Source: Marasmius tenuissimus
Lineage: Eukaryota; Basidiomycota; Agaricomycetes; Agaricales; Marasmiaceae
Reading direction: 5' to 3'
Assembly (NCBI GenBank): GCA_029532415.1
Contig: JAQOTA010000062.1
Location: forward strand, 62,001-126,000
DNA: 64,000 bases
Below the pieces are notes generated by a model. It worked only from the letters and a program-made list of their open reading frames with translations. It had not been told where the DNA came from and did no database searches. This document shows positions 34,281 to 45,689 of this stretch, piece by piece; the first letter of the stretch is position 1; each line of letters opens with the position of its first letter. The position numbers were made by a program, and so were the translations under genes.

Positions 34281-35397
34281 ATGGCACCACCACCACCTGT
34301 TCTTTTCGATGGCGTCGATACACTGACATCGCTCCTCATCGCTCATCTCTCCCTTGAAGATATACAAGATGGGCAAGATCGTTTCGGTGATGACGAGCAG
34401 TATGCTCTCCAGGTGATGAGAGAGGACTTCAGGGAATACCTAGAGACCTACCAGACCTTCCAGCAAAAAAGACCGATTTCTGGTGGTCTAGGAGCCGGAA
34501 TGTTTGGAGGTGACGATGCCTCAGACTCGGCTTCGATGGTCTCTTCGAGTATTTCTTATTATCGGTGAGTGAATCTCGACGTCAACCCAATGAACATTTC
34601 TCATTCCCACCTCCGGCAGAGGTAGATCTTCCTCACGAGATGGGTACTCCTCACGTTCTATTTCGCCAGCGCCCTCCACTTTGTCCTCGGTGTCTGACGT
34701 GGTGCAGACTGCAGAATGTGTGGCCTGCGGCGAGACGGTGGAGATTCAGAGCTCCTTCCAAGCCCCGTGTGCTCATCACTACTGCGAGGACTGTTTAGAG
34801 CAGCTCCTTGCTAATTCCACCACTGCCGAATCGCTGTTCCCACCTTGGTGCTGCACGCCGGAGCAAAAGATCGACGTTTATACGATCATAACGACGGACG
34901 GACATGCTCTACCGAAGACCAGTACCGGGGTTTCTATCAGCGAGGACCTGTCCCAACGTATCCATGCCAAAGCAGTGGAATACGCAGTTCCATACAAGGA
35001 TCGCGTGTTCTGTGCCAACCCTCGATGTTCGGTCTTTCTTGGATCCAAGATAGAGCTGGGGAAAGCGACCGCGAGTTCTACGACCTCTCCGAGTGCTGCG
35101 TGCCCAGCCTGTTTAACCGCAGTTTGCCTTGAATGCAAGCAAGCTGCGCATCAAGCCGGCCAGAAGTGTCGGGGAAACCTAGTCGAAGGGTTCGATGATG
35201 ATTCGATGGCCGTTCGGGAGCTTGCGAAGGAGCAAAAGTGGCAGACATGCCCCGGGTGCTACGAAATGGTTGAGAAAATCGCAGGCTGCCAGCACATAGT
35301 CTGCCTGAGATGTTCGGCGACGTTCTGTTATCTCTGCGGAGTACCGTGGGTTAAGAAAGATCCACATCAATGTCCTCCTCCTCCTACTGCGACGTAG
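34281..35397 (+). CDS. RBR-type E3 ubiquitin ligase 2 (353 aa)
   Basis: There are two exons, 34281-34564 and 34620-35397. This is the duplicate of RBR 1 with near-identical coding sequence (CVACGETVEIQ, WCCTPEQKIDVYTIITTDG, CANPRCSVFLGSK). The Rcat is CPGCYEMVEK, GCQHIVCLRC, FCYLCG, with the thioester-forming Cys present. Unlike RBR 1 it lacks the middle Ser-rich exon: the first exon ends SSSISYYR and joins directly to GRSSSRDGYSSR. Presumed cytosolic E3 ligase; substrate unknown. Confidence 0.88.
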
Positions 35398-35603
35398 TTT
35401 CCTTAGACATGCGTTCTCCGATTCGCAGACGATACTCTTTTTTCTTTTGTTCCGCAGCTTTGAATACAAAGCTTATTTCCCGTTCCGAGATTCTGATATG
35501 GCTACCCCAAGCGGTTGCGGTGCGGATGTGATCTGTGTTTATATAATCTCAACATGTTCATGTTCATATTACTATCTCTTCCCCTCCCCTTTCAACATCA
35601 CCA

Positions 35604-37049
35604 ATGGACCCCGATGATATAACCTACCTTCTCATCGCTCAACTACACCTTCAAGATGTCGATTTAATCAATCATTCTCGCAAAGGAAAAGCGAAACAAG
35701 AAACGCCACTTACAGACGAAGAATATGCGTTCCAGCTCCAGGCAGAGCTCGTGAATTCTTTCTTGGGAGTTATGGAGGACAAGCGGATTGCGGAGAGCCT
35801 CGGCGCTGCGATTGATACCGATTTGCGTCTCGTTGAGCAGATTGCGACTAGGGAACAAGCGGAGGAAGACGATCATCGTTATGCCGCTGCGTTATCTCGT
35901 GGAGAGCCCCTTCCTGAAAAGTCTGACGCGCAGAGGAGGGTGGAGCATTCTGAAGTCGTCCAAAGGCGGAGGTATGGTCGTTTTCAGATTTGCATTCTCA
36001 CGTATTCGACTAACCCTGACGATGTTTTCAGGTTTCCCCCTCAAGCTACGGACCACGGAAACGCGACCGCCTCAGGAAGCAACAGCACTCAAGGAACCTC
36101 CGGAAGGTCTATCCAACCCTTATCTTTGCATATCCAACTCGCTCACGCTCTTCCAGCACGACTTGTGTTATATGCATGGATCGCATTCCCTACCAACGAG
36201 CCTTTCATGCTGCAGCATGTGGTCATTACTATTGCCGGGTTTGCTTAGTGGATCTCGTCCAAGCGTGCACGAGAGACGAATCGTTGTATCCTCTTCGTTG
36301 CTGCAAGCAGAACCTTTCCCTCCCCGGCGTACTCCCCTTTCTCGATACCAAAACCCGAATCAACTTCCAAATCAAGGCCCGTGAGTTCGACATCCAGCCC
36401 AACAACCGACTCTACTGTACCAACCCCGTCTGCTCCACTTTCTTGGGTTCCAACACGGGAGGAAAAAGGACGGTTACCTGCACGACCTGCTTCACGACGA
36501 TGTGTACCGGCTGCAAGAAAGCCTCGCATCTTGGCGAATGTACCGAAAATGAAGCCTTCCGTCAACTCCAAGCACTAGCTCGTGAAGAGGGTTGGCAGAC
36601 CTGTCCCGGATGTCGCAGAATCATCGACCTTCACCATGGATGCTTCCACATGACGTGCAAATGCGGAACCCAGTTCTGCTATCTTTGTGCTGCTCCGTGG
36701 AAGAACTGCGGGTGTCCTCAGTGGGACGAGGGACGGCTCATTACGACGGCCCGGCTTCGGTTACAGCAGGAGATGGGTCCAAGGATTGAACCGAATGCTG
36801 CTGTGGTCGAGAGGCAGGTACAACAACGTGTCCAAGAGCTTCGGACGTACCACAATTGCGATCCTCATCGCTGGAGACATAGGCAGGGTGGAGGTCAGTG
36901 CGAGGAATGTGGGTTCTATCTACCGTTGTTCTTGAAAGTGAGTAGTTTTCTCGAGCATTCAAGTAACCTACATGGCTGATTCCGGACGATAGGCGTGCAG
37001 AGGGTGCTTCATGCTGGCTTGTGTGAGGTGCACGAGGAACCGTTTATGA
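35604..37049 (+). CDS. RBR-type E3 ubiquitin ligase 3 (426 aa)
   Basis: There are four exons, 35604-35971, 36032-36106, 36157-36937 and 36993-37049; all junctions keep frame. An N-terminal helical region (MDPDDITYLLIAQLHLQD, LTDEEYAFQLQAEL) is followed by RING1 (CVICMDRIPYQRAF..CGHYYCRVCLVDL..RCC). Then come the IBR (YCTNPVCSTFL, CTTCFTTMCTGCKK) and Rcat (CPGCRRII, GCFHMTCKCG, FCYLC). An extra C-terminal Cys-rich region (CDPHRWRHR, GGGQCEECGFYLPLFLK, then exon 4 CRGCFMLACVRCTRNRL) may form another zinc site. It has exactly the same length and exon plan as RBR 4. Confidence 0.88.
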
Positions 37050-37207
37050 AGAGCTTTTGGAATACTCTCCTGGGTTGCCTAGTCCCATTTCTAGTACAGA
37101 ATCTGAACGCTTACCGGTACCATTGTTGTCAAATTTCAAGCATCTTCGTTGGTACCTAATTACATAATCGAATACCCCTTTCCGCTCGTTCTTTTTCTTT
37201 CTTTTTC

Positions 37208-38672
37208 ATGGACTCGGACGACACCATCGCCAGCCTCCTCATAGCTCAACTGTATTTGCAAGATGAGGAGCGCATCAGCCAGTTTCGAAAAGGGAAAGCA
37301 AGAGAACATACTCCGTTGACGGACGAAGAATATGCCTTTCAAGTCCAAGCCAAGTTGATGACTGATTTCTTGGATTCTATGGAGGACAAGAGGATTGCGG
37401 AAAGGTTTGGAGCCGCTACAGAAGACGACTTGGGGCTCCTCGAGACGATGGCGACTGTAGAGCAAGCTCTGGAAGACGACTATAGATATGCACTTGCCCT
37501 GTCCCACGGGGAGCCTCTTCCGGCTCAGTCATCCGCTCAAAGGATGATAGAACGCTCAAAAATCGTATGCGAACGCTCGTACGTCTGTTATCCACAATCT
37601 GTGTGCTTCGATCCTAACTGAAATCGAAATTGGTATGCTTCTACAGGGATGTTACTTACAGAAACGGCGAAGAACTGAAACTCGCTCCAGGAGGTAGTAA
37701 CGCGGGAGGATCAGGCACCAGGTATATAGGACGCGCTCTGTTCACTACGCCAGAAGGTTCATTTTTTCATTTCTAACAGGGAGTGCGTAATTTGCATGGA
37801 CCGCGTCAACTGCAGGCATGCGTTTCGTGCTGAAGCTTGCAATCACTTTTATTGTGGAGATTGTCTGGTAGACCTCGTAAAAGCATGCACACTGGACGAA
37901 TCTCTCTATCCCCTACGATGCTGCAGGCAGAACCTTTCTCTTCCTGCACTCTACCCTTTTCTCGACGACCGTACGCGTACCGATTTCGAGGCCAAAGCTC
38001 GCGAATTCAACGTTGAACCTAACCACCGACTCTACTGCCCGAATCCCATCTGCTCCGTCTTCCTAGGTTCCAGCGAAGGACATATTCAATCCGTCATGTG
38101 CAGAGCCTGCCGTACGACTCTGTGTACTGGCTGCAAGAAACCACCACACCCCGGTGAATGTACGGAGAACGAGTCACTGATCGTTGTCAAAGCTCTAGCC
38201 CGCGAGCAAGGCTGGCAAACGTGCCCCGGGTGTAACGCGATCGTCGAGCTTCACCATGGCTGTTACCATATGACCTGCCGATGTCAAACCCAGTTCTGTT
38301 ATCTTTGTGCTGTTCTTTGGAAGAATAGCCCCTGCCCGCAGTGGGATGAACCTAGACTTTTAGAGACAGCTCAGCTTCGAGTGGAGCACGAGATGGGGCC
38401 TAGGGTGGATTTAAACGCTGCCCCGGTTCAACTACAGGTACAGCAACGCGTTGAAGAGCTTCGCGCTTACCACGATTGCGATCCCCATCAGTGGAGACAC
38501 AGGCGAGGAGGCGGCCAATGCGAAGAGTGTGGCTCCTACCTGCCATTATTTTTGAGGGTAAGCACCTTCCGTTGCTGGTAATTGTTGAATTCCGTTAGTT
38601 AATGTGAGCCCGTAGCTGTGCACCGGGTGTTCAATGCTAGCCTGCGCAAGGTGCACGAGGAACCGGCTATGA
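37208..38672 (+). CDS. RBR-type E3 ubiquitin ligase 4 (426 aa)
   Basis: There are four exons, 37208-37578, 37647-37721, 37780-38557 and 38616-38672, in frame throughout. RING1 is CVICMDRVNCRHAF..CNHFYCGDCLVDL..RCC. The IBR has YCPNPICSVFL and CRTTLCTGCKK; the Rcat has CPGCNAIVEL, GCYHMTCRC, FCYLC. The C-terminal Cys-rich extension (GGGQCEECGSYLPLFLR, then CTGCSMLACARCTRNRL) is conserved with RBR 3. It is a tandem duplicate of RBR 3, 160 bp downstream, and probably has its own promoter. Confidence 0.88.
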
Positions 38673-38944
38673 CGAGCTTTTTGGCCGTTTTAGGCACGAT
38701 GGAATCAAAGCTGTAACGGTCTAGCAAACCAGTACCCTCGATTTGGCATGTACACATCATCGTTTCCGTGGCGCAGCAGGAGTTCTAGCCTTCTCGAATG
38801 CGCAATTCGATGTCTCATGTATGGGGATACATACATAATAGAGAATCAGATCGATTCATCAATACCGTTCACTGTGGGGCGCTGGGTCCTATTTAAGCTT
38901 CACGTTGGACCGGCGCTAATTATTCTTTCCCTTTTACCGCCACC

Positions 38945-39884
38945 ATGGTCATCCCGATGAACACGTTGAACCACGAAGACGATCTCCTCATCGCTCAACT
39001 TCACCTCCAAGATGCTGAAGAGCTCGCAACACGTTGTGAGCGCAAGGGTAAAGGCAGAGAGGGCGCACCTCCAACCGACTCCGTGTACGCTTTCGAGCTC
39101 CAGGCAAATTTTATGAAGGAGTACATCACCGAGATGAGAACTCAAAGGGAGGCTGATGCGTTTGGACGACATGGCGGTAGACATCCAGTGGCCAGACCGA
39201 CAAGCGCGAATGCGAGAGCTGGGTCATCGAGAGAGACGCAGCTCTATGGTGGCGCCCACGAGGAGAATTCAGCTCCTCCGCAGCGCTCACGACACTCCGA
39301 TCGCTACAGCGGAGAACCTTGGTAAGATCACCTTCTGATGGTTCATTCGTTCCCATCACGACTTCTAAAATCTCCCTATTAGGCCAGCTTATTCCTCCTC
39401 CTCATATGGGCGGGGCTCAACAGACACAATGTCGAATACCCTTCGGATGGCTCTCTCGACACTCCCAGACGACCTCAATGCCGGGTACCAACCATCGTAC
39501 AACGAGAATCGCGAGAGGTGTGTCTGTAGCGCACTCTCAATGAGCTTGAGACTGACCCTACAATCCAGACCTGCCCACAGGCAAAGACATATGTCGACCT
39601 GCTATAAATGCCATGAACATCTCACATTCCACGCCCCCACCTACGATGGCGGCAGCTGTAGACACTCTCACTGTCTCGACTGCATCACCTACATGGTCCG
39701 TAAAGCATGCAACAACCCCGGATATCAGCTTCGTTGTTGCGGCGAGGAGATGTCATGTTCACAGATCCTTCGTCTACTAGAGCCGGACGTGAAACTCCGA
39801 AACCGGTTCGAGGAGAAATTGAGCATGGATATGCTCACGGAGGAAGGGATGGGTCACGGGTACTGGTCAATGGAGCGACATTGA
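38945..39884 (+). CDS. Truncated RBR-family protein with first RING only
   Basis: There are three exons: 38945 to about 39321, about 39384-39517 and about 39570-39884. The N-terminal helix (DDLLIAQLHLQDAEEL, YAFELQANFM) matches the family. The RING1 core follows: CYKCHEHLTFHAPTYDGGSCRHSHCLDC, then RCCGEEMSC. The protein then ends after MGHGYWSMERH, without IBR or Rcat. The thioester Cys is therefore absent and it cannot act as an RBR ligase; it might act as a RING-only or dominant-negative partner. A TATA-like TATTTAAG lies about 57 bp upstream. It could also be a decaying gene. Confidence 0.7.
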
Positions 39885-40040
39885 GATTCGGGGAATGGGA
39901 TTTGATAATTCTGGCAGACGATGTGTACAACAATGTAGTGACTCTGGTTCTTCGTAATAATGTAATCATTAGTTTCCACCGGTCCAGCTATCGAAGAGGT
40001 CGTCAGTGTCAATGATAAGTAAAAGAGGGTGACCGAAAGC

Positions 40041-41254
40041 TTACACGGCAGGTCCTGGGATAGGGTAGGCCTAAGAACGTGAAGAGAATTAGAATACCAT
40101 TTAGGAAAGGATGCGCACGACGACATACGCTGGTGTCTATGAAGCGGGGCTATCAGCGACGGTTTGAGGCGTTGCAAATTAACGAGGTACTTACTGGTGT
40201 AGACATCGTATACGATTCCTGTGCGGTAAATGGTTGGTTAATGGAGGTTCAGACGCCAAAAACAGAGGATTATCACCTGGAGTAGAGGCAGTGTAGGCTC
40301 CGGGGAAGGAAACGAATGAAGTCGGGAGGGCGCTGCCCGAGCCGGTGACCTCGACTTGGATGCAGCTGGGGTATACCTGGACACCGGGGTATGCGAAGGC
40401 TGGAAAAAGAAGGGTGTATAATATATGAGTTTTCGTGAGGGTTCATATGAGTAAAAAGGATCATTAACCTCCATGGAGAGCGATGCTACACCACGAGTGA
40501 GCCTAGTACGTATCGAAATTCGTGCAAGCGAGCTTACCTCTCGTGTCGGATGATATATTGACCAGCTTTCAGGTTCTTCGGGATGGTGAAGGTGTAGATG
40601 GAGTTGGTAGCATACAACCCATCAGTAGCAGCCCACTTTCCATCGGCAGTCTTGCCAGCCTGCGCAACCTTGAACCAAACGGCGCTGGTTCCTGGGCTCC
40701 ATTTGGTAATGTCGGATGGCGCTCTCGCCATGTATGTGATCAGTGGTCCCTACAAACACGAGATAAACGTAAATCAGATCTTGATTCCTTTCTTATCGAC
40801 GGTAATCCCTCACCTTGTGGCTGTCAGGCCATGCAGTCCACCTCAATGCGACTTGGAGCCAGCGGTCACTTTCGCGACCAAGGGAGCAGGTGCTGAACCC
40901 GCCTGACCTCCTGCGGTGTAACCGTTGCACTGGACACTACCGACACAGTCAATGAAGAATACGTAGATCTTTCAAGGAACAACATACTCGATCAAAGAGA
41001 GATCCTCAACGGGACCTGAACACGAAGGAAGTGTAAGACATTACGATCCGTACGGAAGAGAGTATTGCAAACTCACCATTCCCTGGAATCTTACGGACAA
41101 TTCTCTGAGGGACGGGGTTCGAGTAGGGGTCACTGTAAGGCAAGTAACCGGTCCATGTCTGGCCACCACTGGTGATCTGGTCAACGTAGCCGTGTGCGTG
41201 GACGGTAGTCACGATGGCAGAGAGGAGGCCGACGAAAACAGCGAGTTTGAACAT
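40041..41254 (-). CDS. AA9 lytic polysaccharide monooxygenase (GH61), apparent frameshift
   Basis: Exon 1 (41077-41254) encodes a signal peptide ([20 protein letters not shown]) followed by HGYVDQI, whose His becomes the N-terminal copper ligand. Later exons give [33 protein letters not shown] (second His), [33 protein letters not shown] and [16 protein letters not shown] (axial Tyr). The enzyme would cleave cellulose oxidatively outside the cell; no CBM is seen. Two problems: near 40852 one base is missing (GSK joins LRWTAW only with a frame change), and the last exon carries AYPIPGPAV in a frame the preceding splice does not reach. It could be a recent pseudogene or a sequence error. The last exon (TAA at 40041-40043) is uncertain. 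Confidence 0.8.
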
Positions 41255-41303
41255 CTCGATAACCGGGGTGGTCTGAAGTTTTTCGTGTTGAGAAAATCTA
41301 GCC

Positions 41304-41311
41304 TTTATACT
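41304..41311 (-). promoter_or_regulatory. TATA box of the AA9 gene
   Basis: The minus strand reads TATAAAGG, about 50 bp upstream of the ATG at 41254. Confidence 0.55.
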
Positions 41312-42622
41312 CCTGCTTTGTATCCTCGTAAACCACGCGGTAGCACGCCCAAATGGCGCATGACGTTGTCTCGAGTTCCCCGATTGGCTTCCTTACACGC
41401 CGAGGTTCTATATCTCGTAGGCACACGCTTGATCGGCCAAGGGCAAGGATACTACGGACCGTGAACTTGCGAGAAGCGTTGTTTATGCGAGTAACCTTAT
41501 GAAGAGGAAAATTGAATGAGCGAGTGCCATGGATTTTGCGTTCATTCAGGATTGAAAAGGCACCGGTAACTGTTGTTGGGCGAAAGAGACTCGAGCTTCT
41601 GTTCCTCTCCATGAGTATAATGTTTCCGTTATGCTGGAATCGCAAGGAACCAACTGGTACGTACTAGTTGTACTCTGGTACTCCATCTAATCGAGATTCA
41701 GAAGTTTTTCCGGATGTCTATACCCTCGGAAGCCTGAATCTGTTGAGATGGTTAATCCTTCGGAGTTTTTTGTCAATGAAGCTCGGAAATACTCACCAGC
41801 AGCCAAGGCATCCTTCCCGCAAGTCTGTCTTGCATTGATTTATTATACCCGAGATTTTAGAGGTAGTTTATCCTGAGCTGACAACGGTATTTCGCTGAAT
41901 GTTAGTCCATTACCGCGATAAGCCATCTCCACGAAGCTGCATCCCGAATGGAGAAGAGTACAATCGAAGCATGTTACACGCTTGAAAGAGTCATATATTT
42001 TGCCCCTCATTTCCAGTGCAATTTCGAATCGGGAGAGTCGAGACTGATTATCTGCGAGGTTCGCTCACTGCTGCTTTGAAGGAATCAGACAGATGACGCC
42101 GAGATATATATTTACATACTTCCACGCATCGAAAATGCAGGCTGGTTAGACCAAGACCAGTCTTCTTCGGTACCAAGGTTGTAGTCAATCTTCCAATCGC
42201 GTTCTTCGCAAGGATTTTCACTGGGCCCAACTATCCAGAACAAGTGTAAGGGTAGCAAGTCGCTGGTATTATGAGGACTCCGTTGCAGTTGAAGAACTAG
42301 AGAGTGATCGAGACATTGGATTGGCTGATGAATGACGGTATATCGTGTCCGCGATGGAAAGAGTGAACTTGAACGCGCACTGGCGGTGTTGAAGAAACCG
42401 GCGATTCGGATGTTCGGCTGAAGCAGGCCGAGGGTCTGGTTGCGTCAGCATCCGCCGCCGGCTCTCTGAAACTCCTCCGAAACCCGGGGGCAAATTTCAA
42501 TTTATACCAGTCGACGGTCGTCGACCTTGGCTCCTTTTTTCAACCGTCAACCCCTCCACCACTTTACAAGCTACCTTCAAGGTCTACATTGTTAGAGCTC
42601 TGTAAGCTTATCTTCTGTCTCA
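41312..42622. other. Divergent intergenic region, about 1.3 kb
   Basis: This is the upstream region of the AA9 gene (minus) and of MYND gene 1 (plus, with TTTATACC near 42500). No gene or repeat was recognised between them. Confidence 0.4.
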
Positions 42623-44466
42623 ATGTACATCCCTAAAGTCCTCTTCAACTGGTTAGAACTTAGAATGTCCTTCTCCAACCTCCTGCTCAAGAATCTTCTG
42701 GCAGAGCCGCAGAACACCGTCAATTTCGATAAACTCGACCCGAAAACTAGGAGAGCAATTTCGGCCTTGGAAGCTATCTCAGAGTACAAACAGCCAACTT
42801 ATTTTATGTGGACGAAGGCATGGCCGTGGCTTGAATCCATCTCTCGAGGATTGCTGGATCAACCGCCTTCAACCGTCGCAGGCTACGACATGGCCAACAA
42901 GTTCTTGTGGACGGTTCCAGGCCTCTTTCTCTACTCTATCTCTTCCGACCACAGAATCGAACGATGGGAGCTACTGCAGAACGTAATCCGAACGCCCCGT
43001 GTCCTTTCACTCGCACTAGAACTTTGGCTGTTCGCGAGCACCACCAATCATAGAATCGTACAGGTCTTGTGCAACGTTCTTCATATGTTCTTGGACTTCA
43101 GGGAGACCGATACACCCGAGGAATTACTGTCTTTCCCGAAGGATTGCAAAGCGGTCTGTACCAATACCAGTCGTTGGGATGTCCCCTCCATCTGTATCAA
43201 GGAGATCGTTCGAGTTCTCTGTCAACCCGGGCTCGACTGCGATTCGCTACGAAGCACTTTATCGATACTATTAATGGTCTCTCGAGATCTCTATATCGAG
43301 TCCATGCCTCGCTTGATTGCGATGGGAGTGACTAGATGGCTTGCGATTGCTATGTCAAAGCTGGCGTCCCCAAGAATGATCACGGGCTACGGGACCTTCG
43401 AGTCCGAAGCTCCCTTGGACGACGCAGCATGCTGTGTCAAGCAGATCATGGCTTTCATGTGTATTTGTGGTCGTCAAGACTCATACTCCCTTCTGGACGC
43501 ACTGGATGGAGGAATACTTATCTCCCTCTACAGAGCCAGAACGTTGATATTCACAGACGGCGGTTTACGTGGCCTGGAAACGAACCCTGGTCCTCATATG
43601 GTCGAATTCCTGTCTGTTCTGACCCAACGACTGTTACATCGAGCAATCTTGGTCCGGGTCGTTCGCTCGGTCAAGAAAGCTGAAAAGCTAGGGTTTTATG
43701 AACCTGAAGAGTCGTTCGCCCCCTTCCAAGAGTTTTGGGTGAGGCTGAAAGATGAAGCTCTCAGCCGGAATTCCAGGGTCACCTTGCACTCGTTGCCTCA
43801 CATTTGTGGATTTGAACAGGTTACATTCCTTCCCTCGAGCTGGCGTGACAGTCGATGCTCACACTCCTCGTTGACCAGTGCGCAAATCGAATCAAGAAAG
43901 TGTATCAACGTTGCGGCGGGTGCGGTGCGGAAGTGTATTGTTCGGCGGATTGTCAGAAAGCAGCGTGGAGGTCAAGCCATCGTAAGACGTGCAGAGAACA
44001 TAGGGAGGATAAACGAGGTATAACGCGTTCGAATGACCAATCTCTGAACCAAAAATACTGACTGACTTTTCGCTCTCACTGTTCAGAGGGAAGACGGTGT
44101 CGAATGCCGAGCATGCTAGAGATAGCGTTCGTCCACTTCCAGGTCTACTCAGACTTCTCGGCTTTCGAGAGTCGTTTCCACGAAATGAGAGAGCAATACT
44201 TGAAAGACCACCCGGACGAAACCGGCGCCATTTACGTCCAACTGGACTACTCAGAGGTTCCTCCGGCGATGGAGGTCGTGAACTACGAACAAGCCCGGAA
44301 AAAGCTTGTATGGCCTTGCGGTGCAGAACGGCCCTTTCCTCCGGAAGCATCAGCATTTGGATTGGTCCCTTGGCGTCAAACCAAGTCGGAACCGATTGTT
44401 GTATACCAGATGCCTCAGCAGCGCCTTACACAAGATCGCGGAGAATCACACGGCCACGCACACTGA
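42623..44466 (+). CDS. MYND zinc-finger protein 1 (about 571 aa)
   Basis: There are three exons, 42623-43819, 43879-44017 and 44087-44466, with matching phases (1716 nt). A second possible start is the ATG at 42665 (MSFSNLLLKNLL). The long N-terminal helical region (WPWLESISRGLL, LALELWLFASTTNHR, RLLHRAILVRVVRSVKKAEKLGF) is shared with the two neighbours. It is followed by a MYND finger, CGGCGAEVYCSADCQKAAW and HRKTC; its first Cys is the CANRIK Cys opening exon 2. A C-terminal region of about 125 residues follows. MYND fingers bind proline-rich peptides in partner proteins. This architecture is common in agaricomycetes and its role is unknown. Confidence 0.85.
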
Positions 44467-44823
44467 ACGGCTCGAAATATAGAATATCTGTAATAGTCTG
44501 TACACCATCCGAGTCTCATAATGCAGCTCTTATACTCCGTCACGGGCTCAAGCTACGCAGTCATCTCTTGATGCTTCTATGTGGGCTCCTGTGGATCCCG
44601 GCTCGGCAAGAGTTCTGTTTTGTGCCGTCATCGCGAGGCGCACCTTGACACGTGTTTACGTGCGCCCGTTGTTCTCACGTTGATCTTTTTCTCCAACCTC
44701 ACGAACCCCACCTGTCTTGTACGGTGTACCGGAAGCAGTGAGCTACCTTATTTATTCAGATCAGGAAAATCAGTTCTAAAACCGTCCAAGCTTGCGCGCA
44801 AGTCGGATCCTCTTACAATCGCC
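44467..44823. other. Intergenic, 357 bp
   Basis: This separates MYND gene 1 from MYND gene 2. It contains an open frame in phase with gene 2, but without paralogue similarity. It probably holds the promoter of MYND gene 2. Confidence 0.4.
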
Positions 44824-45502
44824 ATGCCACTCGGAACCCTCGCCCTACTACCTGCCGTCCAAATTCTACGTCGGAAACCACCCCCTCTTTCGACCCTCGA
44901 ATCTGACCTTCTGAGGCCAGACGCATCCAAGGGATTTGAATCACTTTCCACAATCTGTGAAGCGATACAGGGAATGTCTCTGAATACCGTGGTCTTTGTA
45001 ACTAGCCATTGGCAACAGATTTGGCCATGGTTACGAGCACTCTCGAAGTGTTGCCTCAAAAAAGAACCCACAACTCCGGAAAGCGCCGAATTCGTCGATA
45101 AGATGCTCTACATATCGCCAATCCTCCTCACATATCGCCTGTATCGTTCTGATTACTCTGGCAACTTTCGCCAGGAAATCGGGGTTATTCTCAAAGAGAC
45201 CCCGGAGACTCTCGGTCTCGCTACGGAGCTGTGGTTAATGGCCACACGTACAGATCATCAGTCGATTCGGTATCACTGTGATGCCGTAGGCTTGCTTCTC
45301 GAGTGCTATGTCGACGCTGAGGGTACCATCAAGACCCAGGCTAAAGCTAGCTTTGAGAAGGTACTGCGTAATCCAGAGTGGGACATGATGGGTTCAGCAC
45401 TCCAGTGCTTAAAGTTCTTCGCTCTTCCAAAGGAGGTCACTTGCTACACCCTTCGGAGTGTCTTATCTCTTGTTAACACGGTCACAGAGTTGTACGAAGA
45501 GG
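44824..45502 (+). pseudogene. MYND zinc-finger protein 2, 5' half (split by transposon)
   Basis: The start is MPLGTLALLPAVQILRRKPP at 44824. The frame is open and closely follows paralogue 3 (SHWQQIWPWL, EFVDKMLYISP, LGLATELWLMATRTDH, LLLECYVDAEG). It ends at the target-site AGG (45500-45502), where the inserted Plavaka element begins. Joined to 55511 onward, the first exon is 679 + 527 = 1206 nt, a whole number of codons. It reads through without a stop, from YEEE into FHDISVAKGG. Reading on into the element, translation would stop within a few codons (TGA at 45521). Confidence 0.9.
45500..45502. repeat. Target-site duplication AGG, left copy
   Basis: AGG immediately precedes the left terminal repeat and recurs at 55508-55510 immediately after the right one. 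A 3-bp duplication fits CACTA-type transposons. Confidence 0.8.
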
Positions 45503-45533
45503 CACCAGCGAAACCAGGCTGACCTGCCAAGTC
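45503..45533. repeat. Left terminal inverted repeat of the Plavaka element
   Basis: It begins CACCAGCGAAACCAGG and aligns with the reverse complement of 55477-55507 with two one-base gaps and a few mismatches. Confidence 0.75.
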
Positions 45534-45689
45534 GCTGATGAGCCCCGTCATACGGGTCGAGGCAGCTTCAGTCTAGACTAGGCAGATCATCTCCTGAAGA
45601 TGATCTACGAAGACTTGTAGTAAATTTTAATAGCGATAAGTCTGGCGGAATGGGATAGGCCGTTGTCAGTATGAAATAGAATGACAAGG

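Larger units (their letters stand above)
31686..35600. repeat. Tandem segmental duplication carrying RBR genes
   Basis: Sequence from about 31686 (CAAGCCTACCGCGG) recurs from about 34086 at an offset of 2.4 kb. It extends through promoter, TATA box and most of the coding region of RBR genes 1 and 2. The left end of the second unit falls inside the RBR pseudogene, which marks the breakpoint near 34085. Confidence 0.8.
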
